Positions 17,521 to 26,762 of a stretch of DNA of 64,000 nt are shown in pieces. Within the stretch, counting starts at the first letter, position 1, and each line of letters starts with the position of its first letter. The stretch comes from Moritella marina ATCC 15381 (GTDB lineage: Bacteria; Pseudomonadota; Gammaproteobacteria; Enterobacterales; Moritellaceae). The notes beneath the pieces were generated by a model. The model had not been told where the DNA came from, searched no databases, and worked only from the letters and a program-made list of their open reading frames with translations. Location: positions 2,294,001 to 2,358,000 of the forward strand of contig NZ_CP044399.1 in the NCBI RefSeq assembly GCF_008931805.1. The letters are read 5' to 3'. Both the position numbers and the translations under genes were made by a program.

Positions 17521-17711
17521 TATAAATTCCTTAAACTTGGAGTCATTACTTAATTTAAATAACTTAAACACCTTGCATATAGACGAGTTCAATCGTTCTC
17601 TCTTTATCTAAAGCAGTGTTAAATTTGTCTATCCTTTTTCCTCTAACGCAGGCGCCAACATTACCTTCGCCTTGGGCGAAAATATCGTGGCATATCGAGA
17701 TGTCGTTAACG

Positions 17712-17747
17712 AAAAATAGAAATACCCAACTCTATTGGGAGTTTGGG
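17712..17747 (-). terminator. Terminator after the Cys-rich protein gene
   Basis: CCCAACTC at 17725-17732 pairs with GAGTTTGGG at 17739-17747 (one bulged T), followed on the minus strand by TATTTCTATTTTTCG. It separates the Cys-rich gene from the DUF411 gene. Confidence 0.6.
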
Positions 17748-17765
17748 TGTGAATATCAGGCAATA

Positions 17766-18137
17766 TTAAGCAATAGGAGGTCGATACAAGCTATCTGGAA
17801 TAGCGAAACTAACTTGAGGGCAGTCTCGATGAATAAGACTTAGCGTAAAAGGCTGGTGAGCATTCAAAGCGGACATCGAAATAATGGCATGACTTGTCGT
17901 AGCATTTGGGAAACAACACTGATTTTCAATATTACTTTCCAAAGATTCACAGCAGCTCCCTACTAATGGGGTTTCCATCATACACGCCGCATCACAATGC
18001 ATTTCATGTTCGATAGCTTCAGCTTTATATGGCAAGTTATGAGCAGAAAGAGGAGCATAGATAACCATGCTTGAGAGTACAATACTCACGAGCAACAAAC
18101 TGATCATCTTGATTAAATGCGTTGGTATTAGCATCAT
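17766..18137 (-). CDS. Small Cys-rich exported protein, probably metal-related
   Basis: 123-residue protein that I do not recognise as a named family. It has one N-terminal hydrophobic segment (residues 9-30, likely signal peptide), then a region with seven cysteines (MHCDAACMM, GSCCES, NQCCFP, HRDCP) and several His and Met residues, and ends in SLYRPPIA, an ending I associate with small proteins found next to copper-resistance genes. Two ATGs (18137, 18134) follow AAGAAGAG; either could be used. A near-consensus sigma-70 promoter lies immediately upstream. The DUF411 gene follows on the same strand after a terminator, so a joint copper or silver role is plausible. Confidence 0.7.
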   Translation of the reverse strand: MMLIPTHLIKMISLLLVSIVLSSMVIYAPLSAHNLPYKAEAIEHEMHCDAACMMETPLVGSCCESLESNIENQCCFPNATTSHAIISMSALNAHQPFTLSLIHRDCPQVSFAIPDSLYRPPIA

Positions 18138-18163
18138 AAACTCTTCTTATTACATTACGATAA

Positions 18164-18192
18164 ATTATCTATAAGACTGGCTATATTGTCAA
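18164..18192 (-). promoter_or_regulatory. Sigma-70 promoter of the Cys-rich protein gene
   Basis: On the minus strand TTGACA (18192-18187), a 17-base spacer and GATAAT (18169-18164) form a near-consensus promoter about 27 bases upstream of the start codon. The spacer is 17 bases, not the 19-20 typical of MerR/CueR-controlled promoters. Confidence 0.72.
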
Positions 18193-18214
18193 TATGCTAA
18201 GCATTAATAAGAAC

Positions 18215-18252
18215 TCAAAAAAATACCCTCAATCTACACGAAAGAGGGTATT
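18215..18252 (-). terminator. Rho-independent terminator of ackA
   Basis: Stem AATACCCTC (18222-18230)/GAGGGTATT (18244-18252), with the minus strand continuing TTTTTTTGAG, 14 bases after the ackA stop. Confidence 0.82.
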
Positions 18253-18265
18253 GTTTAATTATACC

Positions 18266-19453
18266 TTACAGTAGTTCAACCGACTGCTGCGCAATAACAA
18301 ATTCTTCGTTGGTTGGGATAACCATAACAGCAGGAGTACCCGCTTCAGTAATCAATCCACCATTACCGAATCGTGCAGATTCATTGGCTTTTTCATCTTC
18401 TTTATAACCGAAGATCTTCAAGTAAGCTAATACTTCACGGCGAATTGGTAGTGCGTTTTCACCAATGCCACCAGTAAAGATAATCCCGTCAAGCGATTCA
18501 AGCGCTACCATGTATGACGCTATATATTTCGCTACGCGATAAGTAAATACTTGGAATGCCAATGTAGCACCTTTGTGGCCCTGCTCCATTGCTTCCACGA
18601 TACCGCGGCAGTCGCTTGTTAAACCCGACACACCCATAAAGCCTGAATTAGTATTCAACTCTTTATAAACTTCGTCTTGTGTCCAACCTTTTTTAAGTAA
18701 GAACTCAATGATGCCTGGATCTAAGTCACCACAACGTGTGCCCATCATTAGGCCTGCTAATGGTGTAAAGCCCATACTTGTATCCACACTTTGGCCATCT
18801 CGGATTGCGCAAACAGATGCGCCATTACCTAGGTGAACAGAGATAAAGCTACTTTCTTCGATAGGTTTGTTAATCATTTTCGCTGCTTCACGACTCACGA
18901 AATAATGACTCGTGCCGTGGAAACCATAACGGCGAATACCATAGTCTTGGTAAAGCTTATGAGAAATAGCGCCAGTGAATGCTTTTTCAGGCATAGTCTG
19001 GTGGAATGCGGTATCAAATACAGCGAACTGTGGTAATGCAGGGAAAGCAACCATTGCCGCTTCAATACCTTTCGCACCTGCAGGGTTATGCAACGGTGCT
19101 AAATCTGACAGGTTACGAATTTCGTTTAATACCGTCTCATCAATACGTACTGTACTAGTAAACTTCTCGCCGCCATGCACGATACGATGGCCAACAGCAA
19201 CAATTTGTGACGTTAGGCCTAAACTATCAATTAGAGTAACGATGCGATTAATTGCAAGCTCATGGTGATCGCCTGCAGCGGTAATAGCTTCTTCAGATTT
19301 TTGCCCTTCATACTTCCAGCTAACAGCCGCTTCAGGAAGGCCAAAACACTCTCCTAATCCATTAAGAACAGCATCTCCGGTATTTGAGTCGATAAGTGCG
19401 AATTTTAACGATGAGCTACCAGAGTTGATCACGAGTACAAATGAGTTAGACAT
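18266..19453 (-). CDS. ackA: Acetate kinase
   Basis: 395-residue acetate kinase, which interconverts acetyl phosphate plus ADP and acetate plus ATP. Family motifs are clear: N-terminal VLVINSGSSSLKFALID (phosphate 1 region), GHRIVHGGEKF, FDTAFHQTMP, RRYGFHGTSHYF with catalytic Arg and His, and the adenosine region TGGIGENALPIRREV. Length is normal (about 400). In most gammaproteobacteria pta follows ackA in one operon; here a terminator follows directly and no pta is in the window, so this copy stands alone and a second ackA-pta locus may exist. The upstream region holds three palindromes. Confidence 0.96.
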   Translation of the reverse strand: MSNSFVLVINSGSSSLKFALIDSNTGDAVLNGLGECFGLPEAAVSWKYEGQKSEEAITAAGDHHELAINRIVTLIDSLGLTSQIVAVGHRIVHGGEKFTSTVRIDETVLNEIRNLSDLAPLHNPAGAKGIEAAMVAFPALPQFAVFDTAFHQTMPEKAFTGAISHKLYQDYGIRRYGFHGTSHYFVSREAAKMINKPIEESSFISVHLGNGASVCAIRDGQSVDTSMGFTPLAGLMMGTRCGDLDPGIIEFLLKKGWTQDEVYKELNTNSGFMGVSGLTSDCRGIVEAMEQGHKGATLAFQVFTYRVAKYIASYMVALESLDGIIFTGGIGENALPIRREVLAYLKIFGYKEDEKANESARFGNGGLITEAGTPAVMVIPTNEEFVIAQQSVELL

Positions 19454-19933
19454 GTGAGTACGATTCCTGTTTCAGACTATTGTTGTGACTTAGGTCACTT
19501 ATAATGTGCCCCTATTATTCAACATTTTTTGAATAATTCAACTTAATTTTTCACCAAGTTGATTAACAGCCAACATTTCGTTGATCTGAGACAGTTATAC
19601 TCAAGTAAGTTACTCATTATGAGGTGGTAACTTATAATAAGGGATCGATAACACAAGCTGCTTATCCATCTACATCGAAATTTGATGATAAAGCACTCGC
19701 AATGGTAATGCATACAGCAAACGCGACTGTTCATACTTAGTCATTTGTTGAAACTCATTCGCGTTTATATGCCCAAAAGTAATATCTAATGAATTTTAAT
19801 TCTTTTTGGTAACGTAATCACTAGTGTAATCTGCTGAAATAAATCCAACCCATTGTAATTAAATAGCTTAAAAACACTGCACAAGGTAGTGCTATCCGGT
19901 TGTTTAAGCTAAAACCACTCACAGGAATTGATC
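19454..19933. promoter_or_regulatory. Divergent intergenic region between ackA and tcyP with palindromes
   Basis: No credible gene. Three inverted repeats are visible: GTGAC-TTAG-GTCAC (19485-19498), ATTATTCAA-N6-TTGAATAAT (19514-19537) and TAAGTTAC-N13-GTAACTTA (19606-19634). The first two lie within 90 bases of the ackA start and are likely operator or promoter elements for it. Which proteins bind is unknown. Confidence 0.55.
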
Positions 19934-21313
19934 ATGTCATTAGTAGTTACTGCTAACTTAGCAGTATTTGGTATTCTCCTTTATTTATTAAATACCCAAC
20001 AACGTAAAGGTCACACCCTTTCACGCTTGGTTTTATTAGGCCTTGTTTCAGGTAGTGTATTTGGTTTGCTATTGCAAGTTGGCTATGGCGAAGGCAGCAG
20101 TGTCATTAAAGAAACCTTAGATTGGGTTAATATCGTTGGTAAAGGTTACGTCGGCTTACTGAAAATGGTGATCATGCCATTAGTATTAGTATCGATGATC
20201 TCTGCGGTTGTTAAATTAGAGCGCTCAGGTTCACTGGGTAAAATTAGTGGTTTAACCATCGGCGTATTATTGTTTACGACAATGCTGTCAGCGCTTATTG
20301 GTATCGGTATCGCACAATTATTTGGTTTATCTGCTGAAGGTCTAACTGAAGGTTCGCGCGAAATAGCCCGTGTCGCTGTGATTGAATCACGCGCAGGACA
20401 AGTAAGCGATTTAAGTATTCCACAAATGTTAGTTAGCTTTATCCCTACGAACCCATTTGCTGATTTAACAGGTGCACGTTCAACGTCAATTATTGCCGTG
20501 GTTATCTTTGGTATTCTAGTCGGTATTGCAGCGCTTAAAGTCAGCGCAGAAAACGCAGAATTAGCAAAACCGATCAATACTTTTGTTGATGTATCACAAG
20601 CTATCGTAATGCGTTTAGTGAAGATGATCATGGCGATCACACCTTACGGTATCTTAGCGCTAATGATGAAGGTTGTGGCAACATCAAGTGCTGGTGATAT
20701 TCTTAACTTACTTGGTTTCATTGTAGCATCTTATGTGGCTATTTTACTGATGTTTGTTGTGCACGGCATTTTGGTTTCATTTGTTGGCGTGAAACCAACA
20801 GAGTTCTTCAAAAAAATCTGGCCAGTACTGACCTTTGCTTTTAGTTCTCGCAGTAGCGCAGCAACAATCCCATTAAATGTAGAAGCGCAAATTAACGAGC
20901 TAAACGTGCCACCAGCAATTGCCAACCTATCAGCATCATTTGGGGCGACGATTGGTCAAAATGGTTGTGCGGGTATCTACCCTGCGATGCTAGCGGTCAT
21001 GGTTGCGCCAAGTGTCGGTATCGACCCGATGGACTTTAGTTTCATCTTATCACTTGTCGCTATTATCATGGTGAGTTCGTTTGGTATTGCTGGCGTAGGT
21101 GGCGGTGCAACATTCGCAGCACTTATCGTGTTACCTGCAATGGGTTTACCTATCGCCATTGCAGCACTGCTTATTTCGATTGAACCATTAATTGATATGG
21201 CGCGTACAGCACTGAATGTCAGTGGTTCAATGACCGCCGGGACTATCACCAGTCGCTTGTTAAAATCAAAAGATGAATCAATAGACAGCCAAGCAGAACA
21301 AACAATGGCTTAA
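19934..21313 (+). CDS. tcyP: L-cystine:cation symporter TcyP (YdjN family)
   Basis: 459-residue inner-membrane transporter of the dicarboxylate/amino acid:cation symporter (DAACS) family, closest in character to TcyP/YdjN, the L-cystine importer. Markers are the N-terminal [24 protein letters not shown], the segment [18 protein letters not shown], the hairpin-loop serine-rich motif [31 protein letters not shown] and the final [16 protein letters not shown]. The ATG at 19934 is chosen because AGGA precedes it by 7 bases; a TTG two codons upstream is also open. The gene is monocistronic with a strong terminator. It pairs logically with the cysteine desulfidase gene at 27156. Confidence 0.93.
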   Translation: MSLVVTANLAVFGILLYLLNTQQRKGHTLSRLVLLGLVSGSVFGLLLQVGYGEGSSVIKETLDWVNIVGKGYVGLLKMVIMPLVLVSMISAVVKLERSGSLGKISGLTIGVLLFTTMLSALIGIGIAQLFGLSAEGLTEGSREIARVAVIESRAGQVSDLSIPQMLVSFIPTNPFADLTGARSTSIIAVVIFGILVGIAALKVSAENAELAKPINTFVDVSQAIVMRLVKMIMAITPYGILALMMKVVATSSAGDILNLLGFIVASYVAILLMFVVHGILVSFVGVKPTEFFKKIWPVLTFAFSSRSSAATIPLNVEAQINELNVPPAIANLSASFGATIGQNGCAGIYPAMLAVMVAPSVGIDPMDFSFILSLVAIIMVSSFGIAGVGGGATFAALIVLPAMGLPIAIAALLISIEPLIDMARTALNVSGSMTAGTITSRLLKSKDESIDSQAEQTMA

Positions 21314-21331
21314 TCTATACCTTTATAAATA

Positions 21332-21384
21332 AAAAATGCCGATTAATAAGTGATAGTAACTCATCACTGTTAATCGGCATTTTT
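21332..21384. terminator. Bidirectional Rho-independent terminator
   Basis: AAAAATGCCGATTAA (21332-21346) pairs exactly with TTAATCGGCATTTTT (21370-21384), with a further inner stem GTGAT/ATCAC. T-runs on both strands fit convergent termination of tcyP and the GGDEF-EAL gene. Confidence 0.92.
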
Positions 21385-21449
21385 GTATTCTAAGCTTTTA
21401 GTTATGCATGTATTTATATACGTACTTATACATGCTCTTATACATTCTC

Positions 21450-23360
21450 TTATAAAATGTATTGACGCGTAAAGTCATCGACATTTACCGGTCGACCAAA
21501 ATGATAACCTTGGTAAATATGCCCACCCGCGTTTTCAATAAAGTTGGCTTGGATTTTATCTTCAATACCTTCAGCAACCACTTTTAAATCAAACGCATTA
21601 GCCATTGATATAATCGCCGTAACCAAATGCTGATTAACCGACGATGTTTCAAGATTAGCAATAAAACTACGGTCAATTTTCACCGTACTAAACGGGAAAC
21701 GATGAATGTAGCTCAACGAAGAATAACCCGTACCAAAATCATCTAAGGCAATTCTGATCCCCAATGCATCAATGCGTCTTAATACTTGTAAGACACCATC
21801 TTGATTACCTAAAAATACATTTTCAGTAATTTCTATTTCCAGCGATGTCGCTTTGACGTTATGGGTCTCTAATAAGGCTTCAATCGTATCCACGAGTATT
21901 GGATCGGCAAGTTGTAATGGTGAGATATTCACAGCTACAAAGAAGTCATCGTTACCAGATACCTGCCAACTAGCAAGTTGTTTTATCGCACTGCGCAACA
22001 CAAAATAACCGATTTCAATCATCATCCCCGACTCTTCGGCAACTGGAATAAATTGATCCGGCCCGACAAAGCCTAACAGTGGATTATGCCAGCGTAATAA
22101 TGCTTCAGCGCCAATTAACTTTTCATTCGCCACATCAAACAATGGCTGATAGTGCAGGCTTAATTCCTTGTTAGGTAATGCATGCATTAGCTGTGATTCA
22201 AGTTGAAATCGGTCCATCAGTTCGGCTTTTAACGAGGCGTCATAGACCTGATAATCACGGTTATGCAATTGACATTCAGAAGCTGAAACGCTGGTATTGT
22301 GCATCAATTCTAAGAAATTTGTACCATGTTCCGGATAAAGCGAGATCCCCATGCAGCGTGTGATTTTCACTTTCTGCCCAGCAAAAGAAACTGCTTCGTT
22401 AAGCCCTGAAATTAAATTATTAATGATAACCATTAATTCATTACTGAGATCATCGTTACCTTGTTGGTAAACAATGGCAAAATCATCATCGGACAACAAA
22501 GCCAAATAAGTATCCACGGGACATAATTGTCTTAATTTATCAGCGATATAGCAGGTTATATGTTGCGAGTACTCTAGCCCTAAATTATTACGGATTTGGG
22601 TTAAGTTAGTAATACGTAAATGAACTAACGCCGCGGGTTTATCACTGGCAATAATATTAGCGTTAAACTGCTTTTCTAATTCATGGATATTAGGGAAACC
22701 AGTAAGGTCGTGACTGTATTTTTGCTGTTCTATGATTTGTTCTGCGGCCGCGTATTTATCTAACGCTTTAGTTAATTGTAAATTAACTTGTTCAAGCTCT
22801 GCGGTTCTTTTTTTAACTTTCTCTTCTAAAACATATTGCTGGTATAAGATCGTAAGACTATTTTCGACCATGTTCTTAAATAAAATTAACAGTTGGCGTT
22901 CTGAATCTGTATAACCATTTTCTTTGTTATCAAGCATACAGATAGTGCCAAACGCTTTACCCGTCGGCCAATTAATAGGTAAGCCACAATAAGAAATCAG
23001 CCCCAGTTTAGCATCCGGATTATCACACCAAAGTTGAGATTTTAACGCATTATCGACAATGAGCATTTTTTGCGAATCAATCACTGTTTTACACATTAAG
23101 TTGCCGTTTAACGATTCAGCATCACCAACGTGAAGAGGATTTTTGGGGTGCCTATTAGTGACACAGACATCAATGGTTTCAGGCTGTAAGCGCATAATAA
23201 GTGATGTCGGTATCGAGGCAACATTAGCAATATGTTCAATCAGTCCTTGCCAGTTTTCTAGCATTTCAATAGGGATATCAAGATCGCTATAATTCTCACT
23301 TTCCATGTTCACGTAGACTCTTTCAATATTATTAAAACACAACACACTATTACATTTCAT
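21450..23360 (-). CDS. GAF-GGDEF(degenerate)-EAL protein, probable c-di-GMP phosphodiesterase
   Basis: 636-residue cytoplasmic signalling protein. An N-terminal GAF domain (about residues 25-175) is followed by a coiled coil (about 175-215), a GGDEF domain whose active motif is degenerate (SDDDF in LALLSDDDFAIVY), and a C-terminal EAL domain with all main motifs: GAEALLRW, VAVNISPLQL, EITENVFL, DDFGTGYSSL, KIDRSFI, AEGIE. It should hydrolyse c-di-GMP and not make it; the degenerate domain may bind GTP as a regulator. The longest frame starts at 23360 without a clear ribosome-binding site; the ATG at 23306 (MESENYSD) is a reasonable alternative. It converges with tcyP. Confidence 0.9.
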   Translation of the reverse strand: MKCNSVLCFNNIERVYVNMESENYSDLDIPIEMLENWQGLIEHIANVASIPTSLIMRLQPETIDVCVTNRHPKNPLHVGDAESLNGNLMCKTVIDSQKMLIVDNALKSQLWCDNPDAKLGLISYCGLPINWPTGKAFGTICMLDNKENGYTDSERQLLILFKNMVENSLTILYQQYVLEEKVKKRTAELEQVNLQLTKALDKYAAAEQIIEQQKYSHDLTGFPNIHELEKQFNANIIASDKPAALVHLRITNLTQIRNNLGLEYSQHITCYIADKLRQLCPVDTYLALLSDDDFAIVYQQGNDDLSNELMVIINNLISGLNEAVSFAGQKVKITRCMGISLYPEHGTNFLELMHNTSVSASECQLHNRDYQVYDASLKAELMDRFQLESQLMHALPNKELSLHYQPLFDVANEKLIGAEALLRWHNPLLGFVGPDQFIPVAEESGMMIEIGYFVLRSAIKQLASWQVSGNDDFFVAVNISPLQLADPILVDTIEALLETHNVKATSLEIEITENVFLGNQDGVLQVLRRIDALGIRIALDDFGTGYSSLSYIHRFPFSTVKIDRSFIANLETSSVNQHLVTAIISMANAFDLKVVAEGIEDKIQANFIENAGGHIYQGYHFGRPVNVDDFTRQYIL

Positions 23361-23585
23361 TTTACTATCTAATTAACTACTAAATCAAAGTATTACACTA
23401 ATTTAATAGTAATAAGTAGACATAGTTTCCAGTATGATTAAAAAAGAAAACGAATTAATATTCACCTTTATAATACTTTAGAGTTTCATACTGACGGTAC
23501 ATATCGCCTACATGTTGTCTGTATAGCGACGAAAATTTGATAAATATACCATACTGTAATTAACAGCATAAAATGGAGGAATACG

Positions 23586-25373
23586 ATGAAAAGGATTTTA
23601 ATTGCAGGCGCGCTAGTGGCGGTTGCGGCAACTGCCGGTTACCTCGTCACACAGAGTTCGACTGAAAGTACAGCAGAGAATGCAGGTGACAATTCAGATA
23701 ACAATGTAGTAAATAGTGCTGTATTAAATTATATACCGGAAAATACACCTATATTTTCAGGTCAACTAACCCCCTTCCCGATCAAAGATTACATCAACTC
23801 AATAGCAGATACCTACAGTGCATCACCTGATGAGATCATGAGTTCTATATACGCCAGTGAGAGCTATGATCCAAGCAACAGTAAAGCAAATTTTTTCTTA
23901 GCCTTGATCCAGCGCTATCTAAGCACAATGCAAGATGCCGATGCATTTATGACAACGTTTGGTCTTGCAGAAGAACTACAAGCTTACTTTTACACCCTCG
24001 GCATGATCCCAGTCTTCAAAATCGATGTGATCAACCCAGATGCAATATGGGTGTTACTAGATGAAGCTGAAGCTAAGAGTAGCTTCACGCATGAACAGCG
24101 GCAAATAAAACAACGAGATTATCGTGCCTATCAACTTACTGACACAACAGAGACTACACAACTCGAGCTGATTATTAGCCAACATGATAATATTTTGACA
24201 ATTACTTTTAATAGCGGATTAAATGATCCCATATTATTAGAAAATGCATTAGGACTAACCCCTGTAGAACGATCTTTAGCTGATGCAAACACACTCAACG
24301 ACCTCATCAAAAAACATCAGTTTACTGAACAATCAATCGGCTACCTAAACCATCAAGCAATGATCCAAGCGATTACCAGTCCTGATGAGAGTTTACTTGG
24401 CCAGCATATTGCTAAACTGATGTCCTCACAAAGTGAAGACCCTTTGTTGATATACCAACAGCCCGACTGTAAAGCAGAACTAACAGGTATAGCAAGTAAC
24501 TGGCCACGTACCGCATTCGGATTTAATCAATTTGATATAAACAACGATAACACCACATTTGATATGTCGATGGTGGTCGAAAGTAACAATCAGACCATAC
24601 TAACCGCACTCACCCAGATGACAGGTTTCATACCCGCATACGTCAGCGATTTAAATAATACCGTTTTAGCCCTGGGTATTGGACTTGATGTGGGCAGCTT
24701 ATCTCCGGCTATTAATAATATTTGGAATGAACTGCAACAACCAAGTTATACCTGTCCACCGTTACAACAAATGCAAGCTGCCATACAACAAAATAACCCA
24801 GCAATGCTTGGCGTTATGACGGCAATGGCCAATGAGGTTAAAGGTGTTTCTGGTGCAGTCATAGATTACAGCTTAGATGAAAGTCAAAGTGAGCTGACGA
24901 TTAAGAGCTTAGATGCGATCATCAGCTTATCGGCCGATGATCCAAGAGCACTCTATAATATTATTGCAACGTTTAGGCCTGAGCTCGCCAATGTTAAATT
25001 ACCAGCCAACGGTAACGTGGTCGAACTATCCTCCTTAATCCCGATCACGCCAATGCCAGGTATTAACCCCAAGTTGATCATGCATAAAGAACATATGGTT
25101 ATTTTCAATGGTGATAACGCCGAAAAAATAGCTATTAATCAGGGTGATGAGCCCATCACTGCGACAGGTATTTACAGTCTATCAATCGATTACAGTAAAG
25201 CGTTTACCCCCTTGGTTACCGCTGCAGAGCTCAGTGGCCAAGAAGTACCACAGGAATTACTGGACTTAAAAGACTATAATCTGCGCTTAAATACTGGCTT
25301 ACAGATAAATGAACAGGGCATTGAGGCAAGGTCATACATAAATTTGAAGTCTAATTCCGCCACAAAGCCTTAA
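23586..25373 (+). CDS. Uncharacterised exported or membrane-anchored protein
   Basis: 595-residue protein not recognised as a named family. A short Lys/Arg start and one hydrophobic segment (residues 5-24) without a clear cleavage site suggest a signal anchor, followed by a Ser/Asn/Asp-rich linker and a large extracytoplasmic domain with no further membrane segment. The composition is acidic with many Gln and Asn residues. The few cysteines (in QPDCKAEL and SYTCPPLQQ) could form a disulfide. The ATG is preceded by AAAATGGAGGAATACG, an excellent ribosome-binding site, so the start is firm. It is monocistronic with its own terminator. Function unknown. Confidence 0.75.
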   Translation: MKRILIAGALVAVAATAGYLVTQSSTESTAENAGDNSDNNVVNSAVLNYIPENTPIFSGQLTPFPIKDYINSIADTYSASPDEIMSSIYASESYDPSNSKANFFLALIQRYLSTMQDADAFMTTFGLAEELQAYFYTLGMIPVFKIDVINPDAIWVLLDEAEAKSSFTHEQRQIKQRDYRAYQLTDTTETTQLELIISQHDNILTITFNSGLNDPILLENALGLTPVERSLADANTLNDLIKKHQFTEQSIGYLNHQAMIQAITSPDESLLGQHIAKLMSSQSEDPLLIYQQPDCKAELTGIASNWPRTAFGFNQFDINNDNTTFDMSMVVESNNQTILTALTQMTGFIPAYVSDLNNTVLALGIGLDVGSLSPAINNIWNELQQPSYTCPPLQQMQAAIQQNNPAMLGVMTAMANEVKGVSGAVIDYSLDESQSELTIKSLDAIISLSADDPRALYNIIATFRPELANVKLPANGNVVELSSLIPITPMPGINPKLIMHKEHMVIFNGDNAEKIAINQGDEPITATGIYSLSIDYSKAFTPLVTAAELSGQEVPQELLDLKDYNLRLNTGLQINEQGIEARSYINLKSNSATKP

Positions 25374-25403
25374 CAGCCACTCCCATTGATGTTTAAAACA
25401 TAA

Positions 25404-25437
25404 ACCTACTTTTACAATGAATAAAAGTAGGTTTTTT
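25404..25437 (+). terminator. Rho-independent terminator
   Basis: An 11-bp stem ACCTACTTTTA (25404-25414)/TAAAAGTAGGT (25422-25432) followed by TTTTTG, 30 bases after the stop of the uncharacterised exported protein gene. Confidence 0.88.
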
Positions 25438-25558
25438 GTAAGCAATAGTAAGAGAAACATATTTCCCCTTGCAACTATGCTACCTTCCGCGCGTATATTT
25501 TTATTATACAAAACACGTTAATAACAAACATGCATAATAACAATAATGGAAGTTGAAA

Positions 25559-25816
25559 ATGATTGTATTCACGATAGCCTCGGCTCGTGTGGTCTGTGGG
25601 TTATTTAAAAATACCCCTAAAACTCAAATAACGGACGTATTTTTTGATGATGGCACTCTGCATCACAAAATAATTGAACTTGCCCCTGTAGAACAATGCT
25701 TTGAAGTGAATGGTATGTACCAAACACACACTGTCGGATATACGATTTATTTAGCGAATGGAAGTGCGATAAAACTCGATATTAACGGGGAGTTACTGAG
25801 TACACAGCCGGTATAA
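25559..25816 (+). CDS. Small hypothetical protein
   Basis: 85-residue protein, not recognised. It begins MIVFTIASARVVCGLFKN and has alternating hydrophobic residues through IYLANGSAIKLDINGELL that suggest a small beta-rich fold; there is no signal peptide or membrane segment. The ATG at 25559 is chosen because GGAAG lies 6 bases upstream; a TTG two codons earlier is in frame but has worse spacing. A stem GGGGCTA/TAGCCCC follows the stop. The good ribosome-binding site and terminator support a real gene. Confidence 0.6.
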   Translation: MIVFTIASARVVCGLFKNTPKTQITDVFFDDGTLHHKIIELAPVEQCFEVNGMYQTHTVGYTIYLANGSAIKLDINGELLSTQPV

Positions 25817-25842
25817 AAGCGTATTTAGGCTATCTGGACAGA

Positions 25843-25869
25843 GGGGCTATCTAAGTAGCCCCTTAATTT
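25843..25869 (+). terminator. Hairpin terminator after the small gene
   Basis: Stem GGGGCTA (25843-25849)/TAGCCCC (25856-25862), loop TCTAAG, followed by TTAATTT. It lies 27 bases after the stop codon. Confidence 0.6.
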
Positions 25870-25922
25870 CCCATGGCACTCGCGAAAATGCTAGCAAAGC
25901 TATCAAAACCACCACGCCAAGT

Positions 25923-26762
25923 TTAACTCATACAAGCGACTATCGTTTGGCTTGCTGAAAATACCGCATAATATTCCCCGCCAACAACAAGCTTTAATTT
26001 ATTCGCTAATTTCGTATCAATAGACGCATATATAAGTTGTGGGGTACTGTTATTATCTTCCAAGCTGTTATCGATAAGCTTCAAACTCACTTCAGTCGTC
26101 TTGCTATTACTGTGAATTTCATGCACAACACCACGCAGTTTATTTTCAGAACTATCTGATTTCTGCTCTCGCGTAATACTCACCGCCGGCGCTTTAAATA
26201 AAACTAAGATCGGTTTACCTACAACGAGTGATAAACGCGCACAACTGCTTTGCGTGACACAGGCATTGAGCCGTAAGCCATTAGTCAGCTCAACTTGCAA
26301 ACGTACATTCAAATCATCATGATTAGAATCTGCATTCGTTAGGCTATTGTCTAATGATAAGATGGTGCCTGATAATTGATTACGCGCACTGGTTTTCAAT
26401 GACAGGTGGGCCATTACATCCAATAGATTATTCATCGGAATAGTTTGGTCTTGTAAAGCAGCTAATACCATATCTTGCATTTGGTCAGTCAATGCATACA
26501 TTTGTAATAAGCGCTCCCCAAAAGCAGTCAGCTTAGCGCCACCACCACCTTTGCCGCCTTTTTCACTGTGCACAACAGGCTCAGACAATCGGACATTCAT
26601 GTCTTTCACCGAATCCCATGCCGTTTTGTAGCTCATACCAGCGAGTTTTGCGCCCTGACTAATCGAACCACAGACTTGTATCTGCTGTAACAATGCAATT
26701 CGTTTGGGGTTGGCAATTACTTTATCTGCAACAGAGATTGTCAATAATGCTTGTAAATCCAC
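25923..26762 (-). CDS. modE: Molybdate-responsive transcriptional regulator ModE
   Basis: 279-residue ModE. It has an N-terminal LysR-type winged helix-turn-helix (about residues 18-85, with ISQGAKLAGMSYKTAWDSV and the Gly-rich KGGKGGGGAKLT wing), followed by two Mop (molybdate-binding) domains. The first Mop domain is recognisable by SARNQLSGTILSL. E. coli ModE has 262 residues. On binding molybdate ModE represses modABC and activates molybdoenzyme genes. It is not adjacent to modABC here; three genes on the opposite strand lie between, but a ModE box stands in front of modA at 31159. No ModE box was found at its own promoter. Confidence 0.93.
   Translation of the reverse strand: MDLQALLTISVADKVIANPKRIALLQQIQVCGSISQGAKLAGMSYKTAWDSVKDMNVRLSEPVVHSEKGGKGGGGAKLTAFGERLLQMYALTDQMQDMVLAALQDQTIPMNNLLDVMAHLSLKTSARNQLSGTILSLDNSLTNADSNHDDLNVRLQVELTNGLRLNACVTQSSCARLSLVVGKPILVLFKAPAVSITREQKSDSSENKLRGVVHEIHSNSKTTEVSLKLIDNSLEDNNSTPQLIYASIDTKLANKLKLVVGGEYYAVFSASQTIVACMS

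Noticed and set aside
19543-19734. 63-residue minus-strand frame upstream of ackA
   Set aside because: No ribosome-binding site, composition rich in Cys/Tyr/Ser typical of translated non-coding DNA, and it overlaps a palindromic regulatory region.
20146-20640. 164-residue minus-strand open frame within tcyP
   Set aside because: Antisense shadow of a highly conserved transporter; no start signal.
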